DNA of 64,000 nt from Combretum micranthum (GCA_024138025.1 JAMXBD010000012.1:620001-684000), one strand, 5' to 3'. Positions 34,381 through 47,790 are shown, numbered from the stretch's first letter. Numbers and translations are program-made. The notes: generated by a model from the sequence alone, not told the origin.

Positions 34381-37300
34381 TTTTAAGTATTTTAATGATG
34401 CAATCATAATTAATTATGAGTTTAAATCATTAAATAAGCTGATGAAACTGCAGAGTTTTCCTATCCATAAATGTCTCTTATCCCATGAATAGTTAAAGTA
34501 TAATCCTAATGGCCTGTTTTATTTTATTTTTCTTTTCCGATCAACTTTACTTTCCCATGCATCATGTGTCCTACTTTATATAGGAGGCAAAATTATAGCA
34601 AATCAAGATGTGAAAGATCGGAAAATTTTCTAATTCTTATGGTAGCTTTTATTTTATAAATAAACTATATTTGATCTGTTTTATTTTAGATACATGTATT
34701 ACAAATATGATAATAGAAAAATTCCATGGAATTAGATCTTACAAGTTGGTTTTCGATATTGGGAATCAAAACGTATGATCTCACAACAATCCGATTCCTT
34801 GATCGGTTTGGAAAAGTATAGGTTTCATGTATGGTTTAATGGTTACTCGTATGCGTTTCAAAGATGAAAACATTCACGAAAGAATAACTTAGAAGCAGGA
34901 AATGGGTCATGGTCTCACCAAAGAGGGTGATGGGAACGTTAGTTGGCTTCCTTATGGTGATGATACAAACCTTTCAAATAATGGCAACTGAGTATTTTGT
35001 ATTTTTGTTGACTGTTTCCTCAAAAAATGTTTTCGTTATTTCCTAAAAATAAACTTTAATTTTGAACCACATTAAATTGAAATATTAAAATGAGAAAAAA
35101 GTTGTAAATTGCTATACGCAATGACAAATTAATAATAATATGGCTGTTCAACTTTGACATCATGATTATAATTTATATAAAAGCATATATTTATTTCCAA
35201 TTTTCCATTTCTGAAGTATTTTTTCATATTCATCATTTTCACCTACACACTTCTGTTTATAGGATAGAAGAATTGAGAGTATTCACGTGAAGATATTTTC
35301 TTATGGTTGCGTTTTAGTGTTTAGCCCACAATTGAACATTTCGATAAAAAAAGTCTTTGAAGATGTGCCTTTGATCTCTACAGGGTCATTTTATGCATTA
35401 TAAAAACAACAAAAAATATTATAAAATTAAAAAAGAAACTTTAACTTGATAAAATATTCAAAATTAAAAAAAAATAAAGAAAAGATGAGAGATTCTTTCT
35501 TTTGCTGGATTTATATTTTTATTCAATTTAAGGATTTTTTTAAGCATAAATAAAATAAAAATAAGGTGATGTACTTAGTAGTATTTACAATTTAATTATT
35601 TTGTATATTCAATTTTAAAAGAAAAAAACAATGACAATGGCCATGTTATGAATAGTCAAATACTTTTTTCTTCTTCTTCTTCTTCTTCTTCTTCTTATTA
35701 TTATTATTATTATTATTATTGTGGATATGATTAAGGGATTCAATTCAAATTAGTTGAAAACCTAGGTTTATTTCATCAACCAAGCAACCGGACATCATTG
35801 TCCGGGAGAGACTTGGTGGGTTATCCACCCCAAATGGAATAGTGACCTGTTGTATCAGAATTCTACACTATCCTTTTTGTCATCATCTCAATTCTGTGTT
35901 TCATGTTGAAGAAAAGGATGATAGTGTTTTTCTTTTTCCTTTTTTTTTTTTTTTTGCCCTCTCTTTATAAATAAATAGATGGGGGGCTCTAAAAATATGG
36001 ATCTAAATTATAAACCATTTTAAAATGCTAAGTACAGGCCTAGCTTTTTCGACAATTTCTACTTTTGCTAGCTCACCCTTCACATGGTCCCATGATAATA
36101 AATTTATGCATTATTTGGAGGTGTATCATGCCGTTGTGCACAAAAATAATAAGAATAATGCATCACATCAATAGGCTGGATGGAAAAAAGTTTAACCGAC
36201 AGACTCACGTTACTCATTGTGATAGGACTAAAGCGTATCTTTACAAAGATGCAACGTTTCGAATATGTAAGCGATTAGATCTTGCATATCAATAATTTTT
36301 TAAATAAATTTATAATTTTATTGCAAGATCTAATGGTAGATCTTATACCTTTTCTATCAGTGACTTGATTTAAATCCTACCTAAATGATTAGAATTTCTT
36401 TTTTAACCTTTTTCCTAATATGGAGCGTTTTATTTATCTATCTTTGTACTTTATTAAACTTTTTAAAATTGCTCCAAATTAATTTATCTTACTATTCCTA
36501 CGACTAAAACATAAGTTAGTAGACTTTATTCCAATCATTTTGATATCTTTTTTTTTTATAAAGAAATTATTTGTCAAAAAATAGATACAAATAAAAAATA
36601 TATATTTTTACTTATAAATAAATTAAACAAACTTGATACATATAAAATATAGATGCAAATAAGATACAAATAAAATACAGAAATTTGAATAATTTAAGCA
36701 AACTCAAAATTGGATGCAACAAATAGTTTGAGCCTGTAAGCACAAGCTGGTGATAAAGATACTTTAACATTTTGGGGATACTTTTTCTATAGCCGTTTTA
36801 ATCTATGAATCTTGATTTTATACTGACAAAAGAAAAAAAAAAAAAAAAAACTAACTAGGAACTTAGATTTAGGCTTTTTCTATCCTTCATCATTGTCTGG
36901 ATCCATATATCACACCAGATTATCCAAAAAGCCAGTTATTATACTATTCACAATGTAGTGATGGATTAAAGCATCCTAATATATTTTATAATATAACAAC
37001 ATATTGTGTCTCGATATCTCATTTAATTGCTTTTATTTATAATTTAATGCCATAAATTTGACGTCATATTATGTCCCAAAAGATTATAGTAAACAAAATA
37101 TTATGTCTTTATATAATTAATAAAGACACATATATGAGTCATGAAATATTCTAATACACTTTTATTTAATATATTGTGATGTCTCCTTGTAACTTGAGAA
37201 GTTAATAGGTTATAATGTATTATTGATGTTTTAATTTTACAAGATTTGATTGCATTCTATTAATAAAAAATATTACTTTGAAATATGTTATTAGGAAAGT

Positions 37301-38005
37301 TTTAGCCCTGTAATGGTTTGTGTATGTTATTTTCTATTCATTTCTCACACTTTTTAGTAATCCATAGTATACATATACCTAATATGAAAAAATAAAAAAA
37401 TTAAAAAAAGGAGAAATTGAATTCATAAAACAAGATAATATATCAAATATTTATATTAAAGGCTCTTCTGCATGGCCGAAAAGAGAAATGACTCTCCTAT
37501 AATTAGGTGAGTCACATATTTAAAAGAAATAATTTAAGAATTAAAGTTGAAACTATATAAGAGCATTACACTTTAATTAAAAAAAAAAAGTCTAATAAGA
37601 CTTGTCAAATTCCTATAAAGATGCATAGACTGAGTAATTGCTAACATGCATATTCCATGAATTGCCAATTCATCTTCAAGCAAGTTGTGATTATGTTTAA
37701 CTTCAGTCTTCATCTTCATTCAACATAATCTGCAAAGTGCTAAACATATAAAACAAAATTTATACCAAATAAAATTAGTAAGCTAACATACAAAACCCAA
37801 TAACAAGAAATGTCCACGTTGAACTTGTATGTTTAATATAGATTTTGATGAGACAGTAAGTTGCATAATTAACTATTCAATTATGGTAAACTACACTTAA
37901 TTAGTCAAACAATATGATGGAATATGCTAGAACATATATATGTATATTGCGTGCTTTTGTGGAGATTGTGCAAGTTTTAATAGGAATAAATTAGTGATGA
38001 ACAGT
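34381..38005. other. intergenic, mostly unrecognised
   Basis: No gene supported. It contains a (CTT)n tract at about 35668-35695 continuing into (TTA)n to 35720, and a diverged minus-orientation copy of the short MITE family K at about 36560-36705. A 76-codon frame at 36065-36295 has no recognisable domain. Confidence 0.45.
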
Positions 38006-38470
38006 CTTGGTCGATGGTCAAGTCGAGAGCTAGACTGCTTCATTCACTAAGATGCGATAAACTCAATACCAAAAGTCGAAAAATAAAATAATTTAGAGGT
38101 ATTAGTCGATGGGTTACGTCGAGGGCTTGACAAGTTCGCTCCATAAGGAGGACAAGCTCAAAGGCTAAAGCTTAACAAATTAAAAAATGCAAAGTCTTGG
38201 TCGAGAGTTACGTCGATGGCTTAGCTCGTTAATTAGTCAGGATGTGACAAGCTCAAAACCAATACTTGACAAGCTCAAACATACACAACTCTAGTTGAGG
38301 GTCAAAACCAAGATACGATGACTGTAGGGTGCAACGAGTTTGAATTTAAGATTCGATGGAGTTCGAGTGAGCAAAGACTTGGTTGAGGGCTAAAATGAGG
38401 GCGCGACACTTCATGGTGCAATAAGATTTAGGGCAAAATAGTTAAAAACATGAGCCGATGTGGCAAAAAA
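38006..38470 (+). repeat. ~94 bp degenerate tandem repeat in presumed LTR
   Basis: Five units start near 38006, 38101, 38195, 38289 and 38376. Each opens with a variant of CTTGGTCGAGGGTTACGTCGA and most include a GACAAGCTCAA motif. Spacing is 95, 94, 94 and 87 bases. The tract is visibly richer in G and C than its surroundings. Confidence 0.65.
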
Positions 38471-39087
38471 AGCCGTTGAAGGGTATTTAATACTTGGTGA
38501 CTTAAAAACATTATCTCTAACGAACATTTGAATTTTTTAATGTTATAAATATTCTATCCTTAGGAGATTCATTTTAGATGAGACATATGAAAGTGAAAAG
38601 GAACTTTTTATTTGCGAACAAACAAATCATTAATTTTCTTGTTATCTTGTTCATTGACTTATAAATATCAGGAAAGAAAGAGAAATATCTTATAGTGTTC
38701 TGTCATTGTATCTGCTATTTAGCGGTGAGTATCTAGAGATAGAAAGAAAATATTTTTATTTCCTAAGTGTTGTAAAAGCGGTGTATTGCTCATCTTAAGC
38801 GTGTTTATTTGGTGATTAATAAAATGGTAGTAAAGTCCTTGATTGGAGGCATTAGTAGATCGTGGAGAGTAGGAAGTGGGTCAAACTCCACATTAAATCT
38901 GGACTCAAATTTTCTATCTCTATCTCTTTTCATATTTCATATTATAATCTATTGTTATATCATCCACTGCTATTAAAGTTAATTTTGATATGTTGTATGA
39001 AAATTAATTGATTGAGCTTTTTAAGGCAAATACTAAATTCATCCTTCCTTTCCCAAGTATTTTCCAATGCATTTTCATGTTTTCATT

Positions 39088-39099
39088 TGGTATCAGATC
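39088..39099 (+). other. primer binding site of copia element 2
   Basis: TGGTATCAGATC, complementary to the 3' end of initiator tRNA-Met except its last bases, two bases after an LTR-like CA end. Confidence 0.7.
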
Positions 39100-39159
39100 C
39101 TCGTCTCTATCTGTTTTGTACTGAGTCATGTATAGAGCAAAGATTATGATATCAAATGC

Positions 39160-42080
39160 ACTAGGATTTCTAGAGGGGTAAAATATCAATAGACTGCTGC
39201 TTCTAAGTGTGGATAACTACTCATATTGGAAGTGTCAGATGAAAATTTTTCCAAAAGCTTAAAGCAAAATTTTGTGGAATGTAATAGATAATGGCCGGTT
39301 GATTATGAAAAGAAAAGAAGAAAAAGATTATAATGAAAATGATCGGAAAAGATTAGATTTGAATGATATAGCTATGAACATATAGCATTGTGGGTTAAAT
39401 GAAAGTGATTTTAATAGAACTTGTACATGCAAATTAGCTGAAGAAATATAGGATGAACTAGTAAAGACTTATGAATGAACTTCTAGAGTTAAAGACACAA
39501 AAATAAGTCTTTTGTGTGGTTAGTTCGAAAATTTTAAAATGCTTCCAAATGAATCTATAGATAAGATGCATAATAAATTTGCTAACACTATAAAATCCCT
39601 TAAGTATACTTGGGAGTAATTTTACTAATTTGGAAATCAATTTTAAACTTCTCAGTTCACTATCCAAAGATGAGGAAGCAAAAAGAACTGTCATTGAAGA
39701 AGCATGAGATTTAAGTGCTATGAATAAAGAAGAACTCCTTTAAGTGCTCAAAATGCATGAGCTCATCAGGAAGCAAAGAGAAGAATTAAACAAAAAAGCA
39801 ATTGCTCTAAAAGCCACAAATCATGATTCTAGTGATGATGATAATGATGATGATGAAAATGAGGAATTTGTCTGGATGGCTAAAATGCTTAAAAAGTCCA
39901 TGAGGTCCAACAACAAGTCAAAGAGAGTGGACGATCACAATAACTCATCTACAAACAAAAAGGAAGATGTGATAACTTGCTACAAATGCCACAAACCTGG
40001 ACACATCTAGCAGTATTATCCATTGCTTAAGAAGAGATAAAAGGGATCTAGAAAAAGAAGCACTCATCGCCACTTGGAGTGATGATGACTCAAGTGACTC
40101 TGATGAAAATGTGTGCTTCATGGTACTAGACGATGATGTAACTTCCTCCTCTTCTCTTTCTTATGATGAGTTATATGCCATGTATAACAAAGTATGCAAT
40201 AAGTTAGAAAAAAGAACAACATGCTTAAATCTTTAATGATAGAAGTAGGAGAAGAACTAGAAAATTTTCAAAACGAGCATGAAGAGATTAAATAAAAAAA
40301 TGAAAAACTATATGAAGAAATAAATAATTTGAAATTGGAAAATAATAAGTATAAGAAGCCAAAAGATAAAAATGATGAGTTAAGCAAGATCAATGAAAAA
40401 TTAATAATTGAAAATGACTTGCTTGATCTTGAAATTAAAACTATCAATAATGATAGAGTTGAATGTGCCAATAGTAGTAACAGAATTCAAAAAGAGCTAG
40501 AGAATTTAAAAATGAAAATATAATGTTAAAAGCTAGCTTAAATGATTCAAAAATAACTATAGCCAAGTTCACAAATGATAAAAAGAATTTGAAGACACCT
40601 CTTGGAAATCAAATGTGTGGTTAAAAAAAAAAATTGAATTAGCTATAGTAGAGAATATAACTACAAGTCCTACAAAACTCATTTTATAAAAGCCACTCAT
40701 GGGGCATGCAATCACTGTGGCAAATCTGGTCATATTGCACACAACTAGAAAAACAATGTAGTTAAATCATAGAAGCAAGCTGGTTTGGGTTCCTAGAGAA
40801 AGATTCTTGTTCCACCTAACCAAAAGAAATCTAAACTCAAATGGATACCAAAGAAATAATACTCTGTTTTCTAGGGATCTTCAAGTAGGAATAATAGATG
40901 GTACTTAGACAACGGCTGCTTTAGATGCATGACTAAAGACACGTGAAAATTCACATCTCTAGACTTGAAAGATCAAGTGGATGTTACCTTTGGAGACAAT
41001 CGAAAACCGATCTTTCTTAGTGAAGGTAACATTCTCGTAAACAAAGATTTAATTATTAAAAACGTGCTGTTTGTTAATGATCTAAAACATAATTTGCTTA
41101 ATGTAAGTCAATTACATGATAATAGTTTTAAAGTAATAATTTTTGCTAATAAATGTTCTATTGAAAGAACTAATAATAGCCAAGCTAATTTTGAAGAATA
41201 TAGAAAGAGAAATATTTACAAAATCAATTTAGATGATTTTAAATCATCAAATGAAACTTGCCTATATTCCCAAAATGACAATAGTTGGCTATGGTATAGA
41301 AAATTGAGACATACTAGCATTGATGTTATTTCAAAACTTGTTAAAGGTTTATGAAAAATAAATTTTTAAAAGGACAACTTTTGTCAAGCATGTCAATAAG
41401 AAAAACAACTTAAGACTTCTTTTAAGTCTAACGATGTTATTTCTACTTCTAAACCATTAGAACTATTGCATATAGACTTATTTGGTCCTACTCAAACTTT
41501 AAATTTAGGAGGCAAGACATACAACTTGGTTATTGTTGGTGAATTTACTAGATATACATGGATTTTCTTTATTGCATCTAAAGACGAAAAAAATCATGTC
41601 TTTTTTAGATATTCCAAGAAAGTTCAAAATGAAAAATGTCTTAATATTATATATATTCGAAATGATCATGGAGGAGAATTTGAAAATTATGAAATTGATG
41701 ATTTTTGTAGTAAATATGGCATTGCACATACTTTTTCAGTACTTAGAACTCCACAACAAAATGGTGCAGCCGAGAGGGAAAACAGAACCTTAATTGAAAT
41801 GGTTAGAATCATATTGTGTGAAAATAATTTACCAAAATATTTTTGGGCTGAAGCTATAAATATTGCTTGCTATATATCAAATAGAGTTTTTATATGACCA
41901 ATTCTCGAGAAAACTCCCTATAAGCATTGGAAAAGAAAAAGACATAACATTTCTTAGTTCCATCTTTTTGGCACTCAATGTTACATTTTAAACAATGGAA
42001 AAGAACAAGGGCTAAATTTTATATTAAAAGTGATGAAGGAATCCGATTAGAAATCTTCAAAGGTCAGTTTGCTAAATTTA
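39160..42080 (+). pseudogene. copia gag-protease-integrase remnant (SIRE-like)
   Basis: Gag begins near 39160 (a SYWKCQMKIF-type motif follows at about 39220). Zinc knuckle 1 is at 39978-40010 (CYKCHKPGHI, with its last cysteine lost) and knuckle 2 at 40707-40748 (CNHCGKSGHIAHN followed by a stop where the last cysteine belongs). The stretch between them is lysine/asparagine-rich and helical. The protease motif reads WYLDNGC at 40899, altered from the usual DSG. The 143-codon frame 41466-41897 is an almost intact integrase core with D at 41475, D at 41664 and E at 41772, the D-35-E spacing. Many stops and frameshifts elsewhere make it inactive, and it stops before reverse transcriptase. Confidence 0.85.
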
Positions 42081-42090
42081 AAAAATAGTG

Positions 42091-42204
42091 TGCTCCTCAC
42101 ATTTAATAAATTTGGTTAAAATCGACTGGAGTATCATGCAAATTCTTTGCTCCTCACATTTAATAAAGTCGGTTAAAACTAACTGAAGTTTCATGCAAAT
42201 TCTT
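42091..42204 (+). repeat. 57 bp tandem duplication
   Basis: Units 42091-42147 and 42148-42204 both start TGCTCCTCACATTTAATAAA and end TCATGCAAATTCTT, with few differences. It abuts the truncated end of the copia element. Confidence 0.8.
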
Positions 42205-42508
42205 GAGAATTCTTATGAATTCTCTAATGGTTATTTTACATAGCCAACCTGGCTACAACATCTCTCCTTTTTTATTTATTTTTATTTTATTTTAATATAA
42301 TACTTCATGTGGGCCCCATGTAGGAGGGACCCACTAACAGGCGATGATTCTACCATTTGTAGTTATTTTCCTATAAATATGGGACTATATTATTCTGGAT
42401 GAATTCCTTGCTTGTCTTAGATCCTTAGATTAGGATTATGGATGATATAGTGATTTTAACTATAGGGTTAAGGTTTTATTGATTTTGTTGTTTATGATTT
42501 ATACTGTT
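42205..42508 (+). other. intergenic; promoter-like motifs of unknown use
   Basis: Contains GTGGGCCCCATG near 42310 (a TCP/site II-like GGGCCC) and CCTATAAATATGGG near 42370 (TATA-like). No open frame follows that I recognise, so a promoter is only a possibility. Confidence 0.25.
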
Positions 42509-42519
42509 GTGTGTGTGTG

Positions 42520-42583
<64 letters not shown>
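42509..42583 (+). repeat. (GT)n(GA)n microsatellite
   Basis: About seven GT units (42509-42522) followed by about 30 GA units to 42583. Confidence 0.95.
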
Positions 42584-42584
<1 letters not shown>

Positions 42585-42867
42585 ATGTGGAAGAGAGAAA
42601 TTAGAGTAATAGAAAGATATTGTGTAAAAGATAAAACTCATAGAGGAAACTGTATGGAGGGAAACAAAAAAAATAAAAGAGAGGGAAAAATTGAAATGAT
42701 CCAGATGTGCTTTTTTTAATTATGTGTCCCAATAAAATAGGTATGTCAACACTATTTCAATTGTGTCTAGTTATGCTCTTTAATGCAAAAATTAATTATA
42801 ATGTGCCCCTTTAGAGTTTTCATAATAACTTAAACTTGTTATAGTTTGGCAATAGTTTTTAGAAAAT
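42584..42867. other. intergenic, nothing recognised
   Basis: No gene seen. A-rich after the microsatellite. Confidence 0.4.
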
Positions 42868-43028
42868 TATATGGTTCCATCATTAGTTTTGACAAGATTG
42901 GATCCAACGGCTTACACCATACCTAACTGTGATCGAACCACTAAAACAGTTAATATTCCAATTACTATATTTATTTTAACAATTAGATGGTTAATTGGGC
43001 AGTCTTGTCAATAGGATCGTAGAAGCTC
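42868..43028 (+). mobile_element. palindromic MITE, family M copy 1
   Basis: Own ends are inverted: TATGGTTCCATC...TTGACAAGATTG against the reverse complement of CAGTCTTGTCAATAGGATCG. The core ACTATATTTATTTTAA and CTAAAACAGTTAATATT are shared with the copy at 44132-44303 in opposite orientation. Confidence 0.55.
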
Positions 43029-44131
43029 CCGTGATTCTCATATCATAGAGCCAGAATTAAAGTTCTCAACATTGGAGATATAGTCACGAGGTGTAACATG
43101 ATTCAACATTATTTGCTTTGCTTAGGTAACTTAAAAGAGTTTGTGGTGGCATTAAAAACAAATACAAGAGGTGATAAAAGTGTCCATAGGTAAAGGTGTG
43201 CAAATTTCTTTTCATGCACCAAGCTAATGTGTAATGGAAACTAAAAGATTAGATGGTTAAAATGAGGGAGGCATGATTACAAGGAGCATCGAAGTTAATG
43301 GTAAATATACCAAATTTCAATGATGGATTGAATTTTGAGTAATTTTAGGATTGACTAACTATTGTAGATTATTTATTTTATAATATACGGAAACTAAAGG
43401 ATAATATGATGTAATTGCATATAGAATGACTAATTCAACTCCTACTTAGCGAAACAAATTGCAAGATTGGCAAGTTAGAGAAAAATTAGATATGCAAGCT
43501 GACATAGGATGTAATAGAGTTGGATAGGTGATTTTTAAACCTTTATAGTTTGAGTAAATATCATTTTACTAATATCAACAATATCAATTGGGAGGGTATA
43601 GTTCATGTATATACTATAAAATTTGTTAACTTACCAGAGTGTAATAATTTGTGTAAAAGTGAAGCATAATAGGTATCCAAATAAATTGATACTTTACAAT
43701 ATCTAATTTGCTACTGTTTCAGTGTCAAATGTTAAAAACTTTAATTAAGGCAAAGATATGGCTCGTAAGATTAAAACAATATTAAAAAAGCAGCAAAGTA
43801 AATGTGACGAGAAATAGGTATGGTTATGGCTTTATGGCCAACAAACAAATAAAGATAAAGTAAATTACTGTGAAAGACAAAGCCACGTTGCAAGAGAAAA
43901 ACAAATGGAGAAAAAGTAGCACTTAATAAGGCATTAGGGTCTATGTATTGTTAACAAGGATAGAGATGGAGTTTATTATTAAACTAATGGTAGTAGCAGT
44001 GAGAAAAGTGAAGAAGCCAATGGTCAAAGTTTTAAGATAATATAAGTTCTCTCTCTCTCTCTCTCCGCTTTCTTTGTTTGGATTTGACATTCATAGTCCT
44101 AATTCAACTTGAATTTCAACCTACCAAGTTT
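43029..44131. other. intergenic, nothing recognised
   Basis: No coding region. A short (CT)n tract lies near 44048-44065. Confidence 0.4.
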
Positions 44132-44303
44132 AGGAGCTTCTATGGTCCCATCGACAGGATCGTCCCTCCATTAATCTAACCATTAAAATAAATATAGTAA
44201 ATGAAATATTAACTATTTTAGTGATTCGATCAGGTTTAGGTATAGTGTGAGCCATTAGATGGCGATGGGACCAGTCCCGTCAAAATTAATAGCGAGACCA
44301 TAA
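44132..44303 (-). mobile_element. palindromic MITE, family M copy 2
   Basis: Inverted relative of 42868-43028: GGTCCCATCGACAGGATCG at the left, TTAAAATAAATATAGTAAAT in the core, GGGACCAGTCCCGTCAAAAT at the right. Confidence 0.55.
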
Positions 44304-46526
44304 AATTTTATGCAAAGTTTACAAGAGAATTCATTTATTTTGTTTATTAATTGAGGGCTTAAGATAAGTTGAAAGATTTGGTTCTCTTTTAATTTATAAA
44401 TCTTTTCAAACAAAACAGTAATAAAAAATTTAGCTTCAATCATACTTACCATTTTTCTGTGCATATCATATTATGGATTAAGAGTTATTATGAAAAACAA
44501 AATTTACATTCTTTTTTTCTTTAATATCCATTACATTTTTTTTCTATTGTTGTAAGCATATCTAGAGTTTTTTATAGCCATTTTACATAAGTTGCAGAAA
44601 TTTATATTTCCACATTTTGATTCCACGATCTAATTCTGTAAACCCTCTGATGATTTTACATAGAACCAGAAGTTTGACAGCTTATACCACAATTTTTTAA
44701 GTTAGTAGTAGATTTTAATTTTTATAGTTTCATTAACAACAAAAGTCTGGTTACCAATCTAATGCTACATATTAAACAACAATCGAAACCATGCTTTGTA
44801 AATTAAATGAAAGAAGAAGAGAATGCGCACAATATTGAACAATATAAGGTTCCTTTCTCTATAGAAAGGTACCAAAGTGAGGTACATTATGATGAACTCT
44901 GAATGCATGATATTGGTTCTTTCGAAGCTATGGTAGTATGTATTTAAGCACGGATGATGTGTATCAATTGGGAAAAAAAAAGAAACGAAATATACTGTGT
45001 TACTCAAAAGGGTTAAAAAGTTAGTCAAAAGTAACGATATCTAAAGTTATGTTTGGTGAGCTACTTAAGGGATTTGAGAGATATCTTTGGAAATTCATGA
45101 TAAGGATGACTAAGTACAATCATCTATAGGCAATACAAGAGGTGGATAAAAGGAGTTTCAAGAACTTATGTTAAAACAATCAATTAGTGATTTATATCCT
45201 ATGTAAGACATACCACTTTATATAGATCTTATTATAAAGGCAAGCTTGCTAAATCTTTTAAACTGCTGCATAAGTTTTGAAAAAAACAAATTTATAGATG
45301 AGAAAGTAAGTATTAAGGAGTTGGCATATCTAAGGAAAGATACTCAAAAGGGAGTAGTAACAAGTAATACACATAGATTACTCATGAAAAATTCATTAAG
45401 ATCTAACTTATGTATACTCTCTTCTCAAACACCTAAAATTTCTCATATTAACTAGATGCTCGATAGTCGACACAAGCATGAATATTCATAGAACTACACT
45501 CACAGTTTATTTACTCTTACCTTGGTGTTAAACATCTATTTAAATCTTATCAATAAATTATCTAAAGTTTAGATTTCACTATTGACATATGAAGATTTCA
45601 TCAATCTTTCCTTACTTCTTAGGCTTTTAGTTTTATTCAAAGGGCTTTTATATTTTGGACAATGGGTTATAATTAAAAGTTTGGTTGCTTGTTAAAGATG
45701 ATCAATAGATTTAAGTATAATTGTAAAAGAACAACTATTTAAGGCTTTTTATTGTTTGACATGTACCAGAAAAGGTAAATTATGCCTTTATTTTTCCTTT
45801 TTGTTATTTCCCATAACTCAAAGCCTATTGGATTTAATCAATTTAGAAATTCAGGTAGAGTAGACTTTAATCGATGATTAAGATATATCTAGTAGATTGT
45901 TATGATTACTGATAAAATATAAAGGAAATAATTATAGGTAGTTGTGATTGAAGTAATTTTATTGATAAATTGTTACAAATTGAATAATAAATTCAACTAA
46001 GATTTAATTGATGAGGAATTGGGTAGGGATGATGATTTTTTGAAGAAAAATAGAATTAAGCTTAAATTTGGTGTTAAGATTTGTTTTTAGTGGTTTTGAG
46101 GTGTTAGAATTGATCAAGGGCAATGCATAATCACTTACATACTTACCGGACCAGCTAAAGGTTCTTTTCCTTTCTTTCTCTCTCTCTCTTTTCTTTGTTT
46201 TTTTTTTTTTTTTATTTGAGAGGATGAATCAATCAACTTACCCCCCAGTCAACCTTCCTCTCCACCCTCCTATCAATAATTCAAAATATAGTGGTTTGTA
46301 TGTCTATGAGAAAGGAATGGTAAGTTTGTGTATCTTTTTCTGCATCTCATCTTTCTTTTCATGCTATGTCTTATTCCTATCATTGAGAAATTAACGCATA
46401 ATTGACTCTAATAAGTGTTTAAGGTGAATCTTGTAAATTATTATGGATAAGATATATTAAAATGTGCTTAGTTGTAGATAAGTTGTGGTTGAAGTGACTT
46501 AACAAATTAAAGAATAGATTAAGATT
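44304..46526. other. intergenic, degenerate repeats
   Basis: No gene. 44525-44690 is a diverged direct repeat of 48947-49132 (shared TATCCATTA, TTGTAAGCATAT and AGTTTGACA motifs in the same order), suggesting pieces of one larger unrecognised element. Confidence 0.4.
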
Positions 46527-47372
46527 AGGCAAAAATACATTTTTAGTGCTTAAAGTTTCACTAGTTTTCTATTTGCTTTTTTAATATTTATCTATTTTTT
46601 TCAGTTTAGTCCTCAACATTTCAAAAATCTAACAAAAGTGGACTTTTAGTGGACTTTTTAACACCATTAACTTTTCTATTATTGTTTAACACATGGCAGT
46701 GTTTGATTTGTCCATTTAAATAAATAATATAAGTAAATATATATTTATTAGATAAAATAGTATAAAATATTTAAAATAAAAAAGGAAAAATTATTGGAAA
46801 ATTGAAAAAAGGAAATCCTATATATATATATATATATATATATAATAATACTTTGTTGTTTCATAAATACAACTAAGGCATGTGAGGAGGCAGAATATCA
46901 CCAATCGTTCCTTGCTTTTAACCTTCCAAAGTCTCTTCTAGCTTAAAAGTTAAAAAGAGTATATCATTTCTTGCCATTTCACAAATCTATTTAAAAAAGG
47001 AGAGTACTTTCAATTTAACTCCGGGATGGGAGGAATGAAAAGATATAATACTGCACTCATGCGTTCCCTTTTTTCTATGAAATATGCTTCGAGGATCTAG
47101 ATTTTTTTTTTTTTTTTTTCCAGATCCTTTTAATTTTTTAAATTATTTTAATTAATAAATATTTATTTATATTATTTATTCAAAATAATTAAGTGGAAGA
47201 ATTAGATGTCACCACATATCAAAAACACCAACAAATTAGTTAATGGTATTAAAAAAGTCCTTGTAAGATTTGTCAAATGATGAGGATTCAAATAGACAAA
47301 AAAGTAAAGATTAAGGACTCAGATAGAAAATTGGTGAACCATTGAACACTAAAAACGTATTTATCCTTCAAA
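46527..47372. mobile_element. Mutator-like MITE with exact 9 bp TSD
   Basis: The 846 bp element has degenerate inverted arms of about 200 bp: left AGGCAAAAATACATTTTTAG, right (reverse complement) AGGATAAATACGTTTTTAG, continuing through TTTCTAT and ACACCATTAAC motifs. It is flanked by identical 9-mers ATTAAGATT at 46518-46526 and 47373-47381. Long arms and a 9 bp duplication are Mutator traits. Non-coding. Contains a (TA)n run near 46819 and a poly-T run near 47103. Confidence 0.72.
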
Positions 47373-47518
47373 ATTAAGATTTAATTGATCAAAATCGAGT
47401 TAGGATGATGAACCTTTAAAGATAATTTTTCTTTTAGCCATTACAACCAGGAATGAGGGATTAAAATTTGTTACCTCTCACTTAAGGGAGATGTCACTTA
47501 GTTATAAAGCCATTGACC

Positions 47519-47790
47519 TTTAAAGATAACCTAATTTAGGAAATAATTTGGTATTAGTTTGGCGTTAGGATCTGCTTTGGTATGACTTTAATTTATTAGG
47601 GTATCGAGGGAGACTTGCAACCAATCACATCCCTAACCTTAATCAACCTAGATTTTTTAAAGATAAATTAATTTAAGGAAGGTTTTGGCATTAGTTTGGC
47701 GTTATGATATATTTTTATGATTTTATTTTGTTAGGGTTGATTGAGGAAGACTTGTAACCAACCATACCCCTAACCTCAATCGACCTAGAT
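47519..47790 (+). repeat. 137 bp degenerate tandem duplication
   Basis: Units 47519-47655 and 47656-47790 share TTTAAAGATA, ATTAGTTTGGCGTTA and CAACCTAGAT in the same order. A related TTTGGTGTTAAGAT stretch is found near 46070. Confidence 0.6.

Larger units (their letters stand above)
38006..42085 (+). mobile_element. copia retrotransposon, SIRE-like, 3'-truncated
   Basis: The presumed 5' LTR ends at about 39085 (TTTTCA), followed by the initiator tRNA-Met primer site TGGTATCAGATC at 39088-39099. Then come gag with two zinc knuckles, protease and integrase. Sequence homologous to copia stops near 42085: reverse transcriptase, RNase H and the 3' LTR are absent. The long LTR and CYKCHKPGHI-type knuckle suggest the SIRE/Maximus lineage. 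The left boundary of the LTR was not found; 38006 marks the first tandem repeat unit. Confidence 0.65.

Noticed and set aside
38006..38470. CRISPR-like regular repeats
   Set aside because: Units are long, degenerate and contiguous without unique spacers, in a plant genome; it is a minisatellite.
42205..42508. Promoter with GGGCCC and TATA motifs
   Set aside because: No gene follows within reach; motifs alone are insufficient, so it was listed only as intergenic.
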